Part shown: piece after piece, positions 56,343-64,000 of the stretch
Position numbering within the stretch: the first letter of the stretch is position 1
How the letters are laid out: each line of letters opens with the position of its first letter
Origin: Agitococcus sp.
GTDB taxonomy: Bacteria > Pseudomonadota > Gammaproteobacteria > Pseudomonadales > Moraxellaceae
NCBI GenBank assembly: GCA_030646715.1
Contig: JAUSLJ010000011.1
Coordinates: 83,789-147,788 of the forward strand
Reading direction: 5' to 3'
DNA length: 64,000 nt
Position numbers and translations under genes: made by a program
Notes under the pieces: model-generated
What the model was told of the DNA's origin: nothing
The model's input: the letters and a program-made list of their open reading frames with translations, nothing else
The model's database searches: none

Positions 56343-57344
56343 TTACGACACCTTGACGACCAATTTACCAAACTGCGCACCCTCTGCCATTCTTACAAAT
56401 GCGGCTACACCATCATCAAAAGCAAACACACTATCAACGACAGGAATAATGTGATGCTGCTCGACAAAATCAACCATCTGTTGAAACTGTTCATCACTAC
56501 CCATTGTTGAGCCAAAAATAGAAATCTGCTTCCAAAACACTTTTTGTGGAATCAAACCATTTATTGCACCTTGTCCACCGCCGTAAAAAGCAATTCGACC
56601 ACCCAATGCTAAAACATCAATCAGCGCGGCAAAGCCATTACCACAGGCACTATCAATCACCACATCCACTTCGCCGTAAGTTTTGACAAAGTTTTTATGC
56701 CAGTTTTCTTCGGTGTATAACACCCCAGCTTTTGCACCCATCTGTACTGCGTAGGCAATTTTCTCTTCACTACTGGACGAGACATACACTTCAGCACCTG
56801 CGGCAATGGCAAATTGCATGGCGAATAAGGCTACGCCGCCACCAATGCCACTAATCAACACTTTTTCGCCCGCTTGCAGTTGTGCGCGACCAAACAAGGC
56901 ACGATAAGCAGTTAGTCCTGCTAATGGTAATGCCGCCGCTTGTTCTATGCTTAAATGTGTTGGCGCGAGACGTAAACGGTCTGCATTGACGGTGAGATAT
57001 TCGGCTAGTGTGCCATCTTTAGGTAAACCTAAAATATGATATTGTTTACTTTGATGACGTTGGTTATCACCCCATTGATTACTCGGATTAATAATTACCG
57101 TTTTGCCTAGCCACTCACTTGCAACACCTTCCCCTAAGCTTTCAACCATGCCTACACCATCTGAACCTAAAATGGTCGGATATTTAATGCCACCATATTG
57201 ACCTTGGTTAATCCATACATCACGGTGATTGAGCGCAGCGGCTAACATTTTAATACGTACTTCGCCAGCATTAGCGACAGGTTGAGGATAATCAGTGTTT
57301 AAAATCACACCTTGTTCTTTACTGGTCAGGACGAGGGCTTTCAT
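56343..57344 (-). CDS. Zinc-free MDR alcohol dehydrogenase/quinone oxidoreductase-like protein
   Basis: Medium-chain dehydrogenase/reductase, 333 residues. The N-terminal GroES-like domain has ALNHRDVWINQGQYGG and GSDGVGMVESLGEG; the Rossmann domain begins VLISGIGGGVALFAMQFA. The structural four-cysteine zinc lobe is missing, and catalytic zinc ligands are not clear, which fits NADPH-dependent quinone oxidoreductase-type enzymes of the YogA group. It lies between asd and fimV, where Pseudomonas has no such gene. Substrate unknown. Confidence 0.85.
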   Translation of the reverse strand: MKALVLTSKEQGVILNTDYPQPVANAGEVRIKMLAAALNHRDVWINQGQYGGIKYPTILGSDGVGMVESLGEGVASEWLGKTVIINPSNQWGDNQRHQSKQYHILGLPKDGTLAEYLTVNADRLRLAPTHLSIEQAAALPLAGLTAYRALFGRAQLQAGEKVLISGIGGGVALFAMQFAIAAGAEVYVSSSSEEKIAYAVQMGAKAGVLYTEENWHKNFVKTYGEVDVVIDSACGNGFAALIDVLALGGRIAFYGGGQGAINGLIPQKVFWKQISIFGSTMGSDEQFQQMVDFVEQHHIIPVVDSVFAFDDGVAAFVRMAEGAQFGKLVVKVS

Positions 57345-57420
57345 GAATAGAGGCTCTTTTCAATGATGAAGGGCATGAGAGTGGCGCGAATAGTCTTAAA
57401 AATCAATATCTCTATGCAAT

Positions 57421-57448
57421 AAAAAAGGGCGCAATCATGCGCCCCTAC
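57421..57448 (-). terminator. Intrinsic terminator of the leu-asd operon (GTAGGGGCG type)
   Basis: On the minus strand gggcgca-tgat-tgcgccc is followed by TTTTTTATTG, a textbook terminator 15 bases beyond the asd stop. Its left flank reads cgtaggggcg, so it was probably derived from the palindromic repeat family. Confidence 0.85.
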
Positions 57449-57462
57449 GTTTGGCTTGCTAT

Positions 57463-58569
57463 TTAAGCAGCAATCAGCAAACGCAACATACGGCGTAACG
57501 GCTCAGCCGCACCCCATAACAATTGGTCACCAATGACAAACGCCGAAATATATTCAGGCCCCATGTTTAGCTTACGTACACGACCCACACCGATATCTAA
57601 CTTGCCTGTAATTGCAGCAGGTGTTAGCTCTTTAACTGAAATTTCACGCTCATTGGCAACCCATTTTACCCACGGATTACCTGATTTAATGATGCTTTCA
57701 ATTTCAGCGAGTGGTAAGTCTTTTTTCAGCTTTAAGGTTAACGCTAAACTATGGCAACGCATGGCGCCAATACGCACACATAAACCATCGACAGGCACAA
57801 TGGTGCTGTTGTCTAAGATTTTGTTGACTTCAGCTTGGCCTTTCCATTCCTCTTTCGATTGACCATTTTCTAACTGCTTATCAATCCAAGGAATTAAACC
57901 ACCCGCCAACGGTGCGCCAAAGTATTCCGTCGGCACATCAGTACGAATACATTCAGCCACTTTACGGTCAATATCTAAAATAGCCGATGCAGGCGTTAAT
58001 AATTCCGCTTCTACCGCCGAATGAACCACACCCATGCCTTTTAGCAGTTCGCGCATATGATTCGCACCACCACCCGAAGCCGCCTGATAAGTCATGGAGC
58101 TAACCCACTCCACTAAACCAGCATGGAATAATCCACCCATGCCCATCAACATAATGGAATTGGTGCAGTTACCGCCAATGTAATTTTTGATGCCATTGGC
58201 CAAACCTTTTTTGATGATATCTAAATTGACAGGGTCGAGGACAATAATAGCGTCATCTTCCATCCGCAAACTTGAAGCGGCATCAATCCAGTAACCATCC
58301 CAACCCGCAGCGCGTAATTGAGGGTAAATTTCATTGGTATAGTCGCCACCTTGACAGGTCAAAATGACATCCATACCTTTTAAAGATTCAATACTTTTTG
58401 CATCTAACAATGCAGGCGCTGCAACACCACCAAAATTTGGCGCAGTTCCACCTGTGTTACTGGTGGTAAAATAAAACGGCTCAAAATGGGCAAAGTCGTT
58501 TTCTTCGACCATTCGCTGCATCAGCACCGAACCAACCATGCCCCGCCAACCCACTAAACCTACACGCAT
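57463..58569 (-). CDS. asd: Aspartate-semialdehyde dehydrogenase
   Basis: Reduces aspartyl phosphate to aspartate semialdehyde, the branch point to lysine, threonine, methionine and diaminopimelate. The 368-residue protein has the NADP-binding [14 protein letters not shown], the active-site cysteine Cys135 in GGNCTNSIM, and [12 protein letters not shown]. The start is the ATG at 58569 with GAGGAA in front; the frame is open to 58620. leuB is 16 bases upstream. Confidence 0.96.
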   Translation of the reverse strand: MRVGLVGWRGMVGSVLMQRMVEENDFAHFEPFYFTTSNTGGTAPNFGGVAAPALLDAKSIESLKGMDVILTCQGGDYTNEIYPQLRAAGWDGYWIDAASSLRMEDDAIIVLDPVNLDIIKKGLANGIKNYIGGNCTNSIMLMGMGGLFHAGLVEWVSSMTYQAASGGGANHMRELLKGMGVVHSAVEAELLTPASAILDIDRKVAECIRTDVPTEYFGAPLAGGLIPWIDKQLENGQSKEEWKGQAEVNKILDNSTIVPVDGLCVRIGAMRCHSLALTLKLKKDLPLAEIESIIKSGNPWVKWVANEREISVKELTPAAITGKLDIGVGRVRKLNMGPEYISAFVIGDQLLWGAAEPLRRMLRLLIAA

Positions 58570-58585
58570 TTTGTGTTCCTCTTTA

Positions 58586-59659
58586 TTAAATTGCCGCGAC
58601 AACGGCTTCGCCCATGGCAACCGTACCGACTTTTTGTGTACCGTCAGTCCAAATATCCACCGTACGTAAACCCTGATCCAGCACTTTGCCTACTGCCAAC
58701 TCAATGGCGTTAGCCGCTGCATCTTGCTTAAAGGTATAGCGCAACATCATGGCCACGGAAAGAATCGTTGCTAACGGGTTAGCAATACCTTTACCTGCAA
58801 TATCAGGCGCAGAACCATGACACGGCTCATACATGCCTTTTTTGTTTTCATCCAATGATGCCGATGGCAACATACCTATAGAACCCGTCAACATCGCGGC
58901 TTCATCAGACAGAATATCGCCAAACAAATTACCTGTGAAAATCACGTCAAACTGTTTAGGCGCACGCACTAATTGCATCGCGCAGTTATCAACATACATG
59001 TGCGACAACTGTACTTCGGGATATTCTTTGCCGACTTCGGTGGCAATTTCTTTCCACAACTCAGTGACTTCTAAAACATTCGCTTTATCTACAGACAACA
59101 CTTTTTTGTTGCGTTGCATCGCCAATTGAAAAGCAACATGAGCAATACGACGAATTTCGCTTTCGCTATAAACATCGGTGTTAAAGCCCTGACGCTCACC
59201 ATTTTCTAAAGTACGAATACCACGCGGCTGGCCAAAATAAATACCACCCGTCAACTCACGAACAATCAAAATATCTAAACCTGCGACAATCTCAGGCTTT
59301 AAGCTTGATGCAGAAGCCAGTTGCGGATACAAAATGGCAGGACGTAAATTCGCGAACAGTTTCAACTCGGAACGAATTTTTAACAGACCACGCTCAGGAC
59401 GAATTGAACGTTCAATCGTATCCCATTTCGGGCCACCGACAGCACCGAGTAAAATCGCATCGGCTTTTCTGGCGGCTTCTAAGGTTTGGTCAGGTAATGG
59501 CACACCTGTCGCGTCAATGGCACAACCACCCAGTAATTCGTTCGACCATGTTAAGTCTAACTTGAACTGTTGGTTAACTTTTGCCAACACTTTGGTTGCT
59601 TCAGCCATAATTTCTGGGCCGATACCATCACCCGCTAAAATCACAATATGTTTGGACAT
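58586..59659 (-). CDS. leuB: 3-isopropylmalate dehydrogenase LeuB
   Basis: NAD-dependent oxidative decarboxylase of leucine synthesis. The 357-residue protein has [15 protein letters not shown] at the N-terminus, [10 protein letters not shown], the substrate arginines in [10 protein letters not shown] and [11 protein letters not shown], and [19 protein letters not shown] precedes the ATG. It belongs to the tight leuC-leuD-leuB-asd operon. Confidence 0.97.
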   Translation of the reverse strand: MSKHIVILAGDGIGPEIMAEATKVLAKVNQQFKLDLTWSNELLGGCAIDATGVPLPDQTLEAARKADAILLGAVGGPKWDTIERSIRPERGLLKIRSELKLFANLRPAILYPQLASASSLKPEIVAGLDILIVRELTGGIYFGQPRGIRTLENGERQGFNTDVYSESEIRRIAHVAFQLAMQRNKKVLSVDKANVLEVTELWKEIATEVGKEYPEVQLSHMYVDNCAMQLVRAPKQFDVIFTGNLFGDILSDEAAMLTGSIGMLPSASLDENKKGMYEPCHGSAPDIAGKGIANPLATILSVAMMLRYTFKQDAAANAIELAVGKVLDQGLRTVDIWTDGTQKVGTVAMGEAVVAAI

Positions 59660-59674
59660 GACTTTTCCTAGAGA

Positions 59675-60325
59675 TTAACGTAAAGCTTGAAATACCCATG
59701 GACGTGCAACTTTGGCTTGCTTTTCAAAGGCATGAATAAAATCAGCATCTTGTAGGGTCAAACCAATATCATCCAAACCATTCAATAAACAGTGACGACG
59801 GAATGAATCAACACTAAAGCTAAAAGTCTCACTATTGGGACGAATCACTTGCTGCTGCTCTAAATCCACCGTCAACTGATAGCCTTCGGTTGCTTCGCAC
59901 TCTTTAAACAACACATCCACTTCGTCTTCGGTCAAAATAACGGGCAACACCCCATTTTTGAAACAGTTATTAAAGAAAATATCGGCAAAACTAGAGGCAA
60001 TAATGGCACGAAAGCCGTACTCATCTAAAGCCCAAGGCGCATGTTCACGGCTCGAACCGCAACCAAAATTCTGACGCGCTAACAATACTTGCGCACCTTG
60101 ATAACGGGGCTTATTTAACACAAAGTCCATATTCAACGGACGTTTGCTACAATCCTGACCATTGTAGCCTTCGTCCAAATAACGCCACTCATCAAACAAA
60201 TTGACACCAAAGCCAATACGTTTAATAGATTTAAGAAACTGCTTAGGAATGATTTGGTCGGTATCAACATTGGCACGATCTAAAGGAGCTGCCAAGCCAG
60301 TAACAACGGTAAATGCTTGCATCAT
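59675..60325 (-). CDS. leuD: 3-isopropylmalate dehydratase small subunit LeuD
   Basis: Small subunit of isopropylmalate isomerase. The 216-residue protein has [33 protein letters not shown] with the swivel-domain signature, and [27 protein letters not shown] is in front of the double ATG. It lies 12 bases after leuC and 15 before leuB. Confidence 0.97.
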   Translation of the reverse strand: MMQAFTVVTGLAAPLDRANVDTDQIIPKQFLKSIKRIGFGVNLFDEWRYLDEGYNGQDCSKRPLNMDFVLNKPRYQGAQVLLARQNFGCGSSREHAPWALDEYGFRAIIASSFADIFFNNCFKNGVLPVILTEDEVDVLFKECEATEGYQLTVDLEQQQVIRPNSETFSFSVDSFRRHCLLNGLDDIGLTLQDADFIHAFEKQAKVARPWVFQALR

Positions 60326-60337
60326 ATTACTCCTTAG

Positions 60338-61756
60338 TTAGAAACCACGAACATCAACAAAATGCCCTGCAATCGCAGCAGCGGCAGCCATCGCAGGGCT
60401 GACTAAGTGCGTACGACCACCATTACCTTGACGACCTTCAAAATTACGATTGGAGGTTGAAGCACAATGTTCACCCGACAATAATTTATCAGCATTCATC
60501 GCCAAACACATCGAACAGCCGGGTTCACGCCATTCAAAACCCGCATCAGTAAACAACTTGTCTAAGCCTTCTACTTCTGCTTGTTTTTTCACTAAACCCG
60601 AACCTGCAACCACCATCGCTTGTTTAATCGTACTGGCCACTTTACGACCTTTAATCACCGCCGCAGCCGCACGTAAATCTTCAATACGTGAATTGGTACA
60701 CGAACCAATAAAAACACGATCAAGTTTAATATCAGTAATGGGCGTTTCAGGATTTAAGCCCATGTATTGGTAGGCACGTTCCCAAGAATTACGTTGCACC
60801 GCATCTTTCGCTGTTGCCAACGCAGGTAATTGCGCATTGACGGGCAAAACCATTTCGGGGGATGTTCCCCAAGACACTTGCGGCTCAATGACACTGCCAT
60901 CCATGTCAATCACGGCATCAAATACAGCATCCGCATCTGAGGTTAATGTTTGCCAATAGGCAACAGCGGCATCCCACATCTCGGCCTTTGGCGCAAACGG
61001 CTTACCACGGAAATACTCAATGGTATTGTTATCGACTGCTACCATACCCACACGCGCACCTGCTTCGATGGCCATATTACAGACCGTCATCCGCCCTTCC
61101 ATGCTCATATCACGAAACACTTGGCCACCAAACTCAATGGCGTAACCCGTGCCGCCAGCTGTGCCAATCTTGCCAATAATCGCCAATACTACATCTTTAG
61201 CAGTCACGCCGTCGCCCAATAGGCCATTGACGTTAATCAACATATTTTTGGATTTCTTTTGCACTAAACATTGAGTTGCCAAGACATGCTCAACTTCACT
61301 TGTACCAATGCCATGAGCTAAACACGCAAATGCGCCATGTGTTGCGGTATGAGAATCACCACAAACAACAGTCATTCCTGGCAAAGTCAAACCTTGCTCA
61401 GGGCCAACAACATGAACAATACCTTGTCGCTCATCAAAAATATCAAACTCAACGACACCAAATTCACGACAGTTATCATCTAAGGTTTGCACTTGAATAC
61501 GTGAGGTTTCGTCGCTGATACCACTAATGCCTAAGGCACGCTCAGCTTTATCGGTCGGAACGTTATGATCGGGAGTCGCTATGTTAGCATCTAAACGCCA
61601 CGGTTTACGCTGAGCCAACTTCAAACCATCAAAGGCTTGGGGGCTGGTCACTTCATGTAATAACTGACGATCAATGTAAATTAAACAAGAACCATCATCA
61701 CGTTGTTTGACAAGGTGGTCATCCCACAACTTGTCATAAAGAGTCTTCGCCGTCAT
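60338..61756 (-). CDS. leuC: 3-isopropylmalate dehydratase large subunit LeuC
   Basis: Aconitase-family [4Fe-4S] enzyme that isomerises 2- to 3-isopropylmalate. The 472-residue protein has [12 protein letters not shown] at the N-terminus, [13 protein letters not shown], and the cluster cysteines in [14 protein letters not shown] and GCSMCLAMN. The start is the ATG at 61756 with AAGGAG in front; the frame is open to 61819. It is the first gene of the leu-asd operon. I see no leucine-rich leader peptide upstream. Confidence 0.97.
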   Translation of the reverse strand: MTAKTLYDKLWDDHLVKQRDDGSCLIYIDRQLLHEVTSPQAFDGLKLAQRKPWRLDANIATPDHNVPTDKAERALGISGISDETSRIQVQTLDDNCREFGVVEFDIFDERQGIVHVVGPEQGLTLPGMTVVCGDSHTATHGAFACLAHGIGTSEVEHVLATQCLVQKKSKNMLINVNGLLGDGVTAKDVVLAIIGKIGTAGGTGYAIEFGGQVFRDMSMEGRMTVCNMAIEAGARVGMVAVDNNTIEYFRGKPFAPKAEMWDAAVAYWQTLTSDADAVFDAVIDMDGSVIEPQVSWGTSPEMVLPVNAQLPALATAKDAVQRNSWERAYQYMGLNPETPITDIKLDRVFIGSCTNSRIEDLRAAAAVIKGRKVASTIKQAMVVAGSGLVKKQAEVEGLDKLFTDAGFEWREPGCSMCLAMNADKLLSGEHCASTSNRNFEGRQGNGGRTHLVSPAMAAAAAIAGHFVDVRGF

Positions 61757-61867
61757 TATTAATCTCCTTGCCGTAGATTGGTATGCAAGCAGTTTAAAAC
61801 GACACCAAAGATAAAACAATTTTATAATTTTTATCTATTAGATTACTTTTTGGAATAATTAACAGCC

Positions 61868-62089
61868 TTAAGTTGCTTTTAGCCATTGGAATCGAGGCGT
61901 TATCACCCCATCAAGCTCAATATTTTCTGTAAACATCGACAAAGAACGAACCCAATACGAAAAATCACCATACATCAAGCGATACACGACTAACTCTTCC
62001 TCAGTTTCACTATGCCTAGCCACCGCAATGACCTCATAGTCTTTACCCTTATAATGGCGGTAAACGCCCAACGCTAACTTTTCACTCAT
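61868..62089 (-). CDS. DUF1653 family small protein
   Basis: A 73-residue protein of the DUF1653 family: LGVYRHYKGKDYEVIAVARH, SETEEELVVYR, YGDFSYWVRSLSMF and PRFQWL cover the whole domain. Function unknown. The start at 62089 overlaps the stop of the preceding gene by four bases (ATGA); the longer open frame to 62206 is only overlap. It is the last of a three-gene set. Confidence 0.85.
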   Translation of the reverse strand: MSEKLALGVYRHYKGKDYEVIAVARHSETEEELVVYRLMYGDFSYWVRSLSMFTENIELDGVITPRFQWLKAT

Positions 62090-62397
62090 GAAAATAAATC
62101 CACTACACCCAAAGGTCCTGAACCATCTTTCCAATACAGTTGTCCTCCCGACTCTAGAAACTTTTCCAAAGCAGTACGGACGACCCCAAACGCTAAATTC
62201 AAACATTGAAACGAATCAACACCAGGTACTTTAACGACTTTTGGGTATAAACCATTGAGAGCAACTTCAGACTCCCATCGGTTATCCACAGGTTCAGGCA
62301 AGCCAATTTGTAGCTTTACTAAACGAAACTCGCCATTCTTCATCCGCGCCAATACTTGACGCTCACCAATGACATACTTTACGGTTGAATTTTCCAC
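62086..62397 (-). CDS. DUF6968-like small protein
   Basis: A 103-residue soluble protein. The pattern GERQVLARM, VKLQIGLPEPVDNRWESEVA, PGVDSFQCLNLAFGVVRTAL and LYWKDG matches, by memory, the DUF6968 family of uncharacterised small proteins. The start is a GTG that directly abuts the TAA of the preceding gene, with AAGGTG nine bases before. It is probably translated by coupling with that gene and with DUF1653 after it. Confidence 0.7.
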   Translation of the reverse strand: MENSTVKYVIGERQVLARMKNGEFRLVKLQIGLPEPVDNRWESEVALNGLYPKVVKVPGVDSFQCLNLAFGVVRTALEKFLESGGQLYWKDGSGPLGVVDLFS

Positions 62398-62787
62398 TTA
62401 CCATTTCACCTTGCTAATACATTCACGATCATAATAATCACGTTCTTCATAACGAAATGCTTTAAAACGTAAACTATCTCTGAGTTTATCGCATTGTTGC
62501 TGTTGATCTGCTCTAGAAGACGATGGCACTCGTTTTGTTAGATTGGCACTTTTTGACGTTTTCGCCGCTTTCCTGACAGGTAGTTTAACAATTTTTGTTT
62601 TAATAAAATTGGCTGTCTCGGGGGGTGTTGTCACAACATCAACATGTGGCTTTAGTGACGCACTAGCTGAATCACCAAAATGCCATTGTCCATTTTCATC
62701 TTGCCAACGATATAAGTCTTTTGCATCTACAGGAAAAATAGTGCTCAATAAAAGCAATAACATACTCAAATGCTTAACATTCATCAT
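62398..62787 (-). CDS. Exported DUF4124-domain protein
   Basis: A 129-residue protein with a signal peptide (MLLLLLSTIFPVDA) followed by the DUF4124 core KDLYRWQDENGQWHFGDSAS, found in many small exported proteins of gammaproteobacteria. The rest is basic, polar and low in complexity, with two cysteines near the C-terminus (QQCDKLRD and DRECISKVKW). The start is the first of two adjacent ATGs, at 62787, with AAGGAAG in front; the frame is open to 62826. Function unknown. Confidence 0.8.
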   Translation of the reverse strand: MMNVKHLSMLLLLLSTIFPVDAKDLYRWQDENGQWHFGDSASASLKPHVDVVTTPPETANFIKTKIVKLPVRKAAKTSKSANLTKRVPSSSRADQQQQCDKLRDSLRFKAFRYEERDYYDRECISKVKW

Positions 62788-62905
62788 CTTTATCTTCCTT
62801 GAAAAAACGTCTAAAATCCAAGCCATTCAAATTAATATACAAGTGTGCATTATTGCGGTATTATCATCAACATACTATTTTTACTGAATATACATTGAGG
62901 CTACT

Positions 62906-63796
62906 ATGCTCCAGTCTTTACCCTCACCCGTAAAAGGGACGCTCAATTATATCGCTTTAGCCACCAATACTTTTGCTTTATGCACACCTGTTTTTGCATT
63001 ATCTGCACTCAAACTTCTTCCCAATCAAACATGGCAAAAGGCTTGCTCCATTGGTTGCATCAAAATAGCAGAGACATGGATTGGGATAAATAGCGCATTA
63101 CAACAAACAACATTAGGTACGCAGTATCATATAACTGGCGGAGAAAACCTAAAATATGATGGTTGGTATATGGTTATTTCCAATCACCAATCTTGGGCTG
63201 ATATTTTAGTATTACAATCTGTTTTTAATAAGCGTATGCCGTTTTTTAAGTTTTTTTTGAAAAAAGAATTGATTTATGTCCCAGTCATTGGCCTTGTTTG
63301 GTGGGCGTTAGACTTTCCTTTTATGCGCCGTTACAGCAAAGAATTTCTCGCCAAACATCCAGAACTTAAAGGCAAAGACTTAGAAGTCACACGCAAAGCC
63401 TGTGAAAAATTCAAATATACACCTGTTTCTATTATGAATTTTTTAGAGGGAACTCGTTTTACTAATGAAAAGCACTTACAACAAAAATCGCCCTATAAAC
63501 ACTTACTAAAGCCCAAATCAGCAGGCATTGCTTATGCAATGAATATCATGAACGAGCATATAAACACTTTAGTCGATGTGACAATCCATTATCCTGATGG
63601 CCAAATCAGCTTTTGGGACTTCATGAGTGGTAAAGCCAAAAATATTCATGTTGATATTCGCACGACAAACATTCCTCCAGAGTTAAAGCGAGGCGATTAC
63701 GAAAATGACGCTGAATTTCGAGCTAAGTTTCAAGGCTGGATTAGTGATATTTGGCAAGAGAAAGATAAACGACTAGATCGTTTCAAGTCGAACTAA
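62906..63796 (+). CDS. YihG-type 1-acyl-glycerol-3-phosphate acyltransferase-like protein
   Basis: Membrane-associated lysophospholipid acyltransferase, 296 residues. It has an N-terminal hydrophobic segment, the catalytic NHQSWAD at residues 93-99 (NHxxxxD) and LEGTRFT (EGTR motif), then PKSAGIAYAM. The overall pattern resembles E. coli YihG. It is transcribed away from the DUF4124 gene, and two terminators follow. Confidence 0.9.
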   Translation: MLQSLPSPVKGTLNYIALATNTFALCTPVFALSALKLLPNQTWQKACSIGCIKIAETWIGINSALQQTTLGTQYHITGGENLKYDGWYMVISNHQSWADILVLQSVFNKRMPFFKFFLKKELIYVPVIGLVWWALDFPFMRRYSKEFLAKHPELKGKDLEVTRKACEKFKYTPVSIMNFLEGTRFTNEKHLQQKSPYKHLLKPKSAGIAYAMNIMNEHINTLVDVTIHYPDGQISFWDFMSGKAKNIHVDIRTTNIPPELKRGDYENDAEFRAKFQGWISDIWQEKDKRLDRFKSN

Positions 63797-63822
63797 TATT
63801 CAAAGAAGAACTAATATTCAAA

Positions 63823-63849
63823 GAAGGCCGACTTGATCGGCCTTTTATT
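63823..63849 (+). terminator. Terminator of the acyltransferase gene
   Basis: aaggccga and tcggcctt pair around a 4-base loop and run into TTATTTT. It begins 27 bases after the stop. Confidence 0.85.
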
Positions 63850-63870
63850 TTCAGCCATTATATAAAAATC

Positions 63871-63907
63871 AAAAAACCCCCATCTAATTTTTTAGATGGG
63901 GGTTTTT
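63871..63907 (-). terminator. Terminator of the rRNA operon
   Basis: aaaaaacccccatcta and tagatgggggttttt form a long perfect hairpin with T runs on both strands. It lies 13 bases beyond the 3' end of the 5S rRNA, so it is the likely end of that operon, and may also act on the plus strand. Confidence 0.85.
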
Positions 63908-63919
63908 GTATATTAAGAG

Positions 63920-64000
63920 TCTGGCGATGACCTACTTTCACATGGCGAATGCCACACTATCATCGGCGCGGAGGGGTTTCACTTCTGAGTTCGGGAAGGG
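63920..64000 (-). rRNA. rrf: 5S ribosomal RNA, 3' part (truncated by window end)
   Basis: The minus strand matches the 3' two thirds of 5S rRNA. On the plus strand ctggcgatgacctactttc and ttcacttctgagttcggga are the complements of the 3' stem region and of the conserved CCGAACTCAGAAGTGAA loop. The 5' end lies outside the window, and the 23S and 16S genes should follow there. Confidence 0.95.

Noticed and set aside
61757..61867. Leucine leader peptide or T-box-like control before leuC
   Set aside because: I looked for a run of Leu codons with a terminator hairpin and found none.

Overview
The window looks like a chromosomal segment of a gammaproteobacterium of the order Pseudomonadales, most probably a low-GC member of the Moraxellaceae. 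This is inference. It rests on gene blocks whose order I recall from Pseudomonas and Acinetobacter: hslVU/ubiEJB/hisIE/tatABC, rhdA/psd/fimW/fimX, ssb/MFS/uvrA, the bio genes, and leuCDB/asd/fimV/truA. H-NS rather than MvaT, a wax ester synthase and the moderate GC fit Moraxellaceae better than Pseudomonas. It is mostly core genome. I see no prophage, integron, CRISPR array, complete insertion sequence or tRNA gene.

Layout. 0-9.3 kb: a RidA protein, the HslVU protease behind a heat-shock-type promoter, two uncharacterised proteins, ubiquinone genes ubiE-ubiJ-ubiB, hisI-hisE and tatABC. 9.3-19.6 kb: proline iminopeptidase, rhodanese RhdA, phosphatidylserine decarboxylase, a LysR regulator, the twitching/c-di-GMP pair FimW-like and FimX, a RutE-like reductase and a second UbiB-family kinase. 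19.6-23 kb: a 2-oxoacid dehydrogenase operon (E1alpha, E1beta, E2) without E3. 23-27.5 kb: the type II secretion operon gspN-gspC-gspD followed by a membrane-anchored FHA protein. 27.8-33.3 kb: H-NS, SSB, YajR-type transporter, UvrA. 33.4-42 kb: a large lipoprotein, a nitroreductase, a wax ester synthase, a class V aminotransferase and a membrane C13-type protease. 41.8-47.3 kb: the biotin operon bioB-bioF-bioH-bioC-(lipoprotein hydrolase)-bioD, divergent from comF. 48-52.3 kb: CorA, an outer-membrane-like orphan, and a Tat-exported small subunit with a GMC oxidoreductase. 52.4-61.8 kb: truA, fimV, an MDR oxidoreductase, asd-leuB-leuD-leuC. 61.9-64 kb: three small genes, an acyltransferase, and the 3' part of a 5S rRNA gene on the minus strand, cut by the window end.

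Several parts connect. FimW, FimX and FimV belong to surface sensing and type IV pilus function. TatABC could export the twin-arginine subunit at 50 kb. GspCDN handles secretion of folded proteins. The wax ester synthase and possibly the 85-residue protein point to carbon storage.

The strongest non-gene signal is a family of palindromic elements. One family (about 97 bp, ends GGACTTACGC/GCGTAAGTCC) has three full copies and two internally deleted ones. Its inner hairpin stems differ in sequence but keep pairing, which suggests selection on structure. A second family built on GTAGGGGCG inverted repeats sits in gene gaps and is reused as terminators. I did not find one clearly new biological system. 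The best candidates are the covarying element family, the FHA protein coupled to the T2SS operon, and the hydrolase lipoprotein inside the biotin operon.
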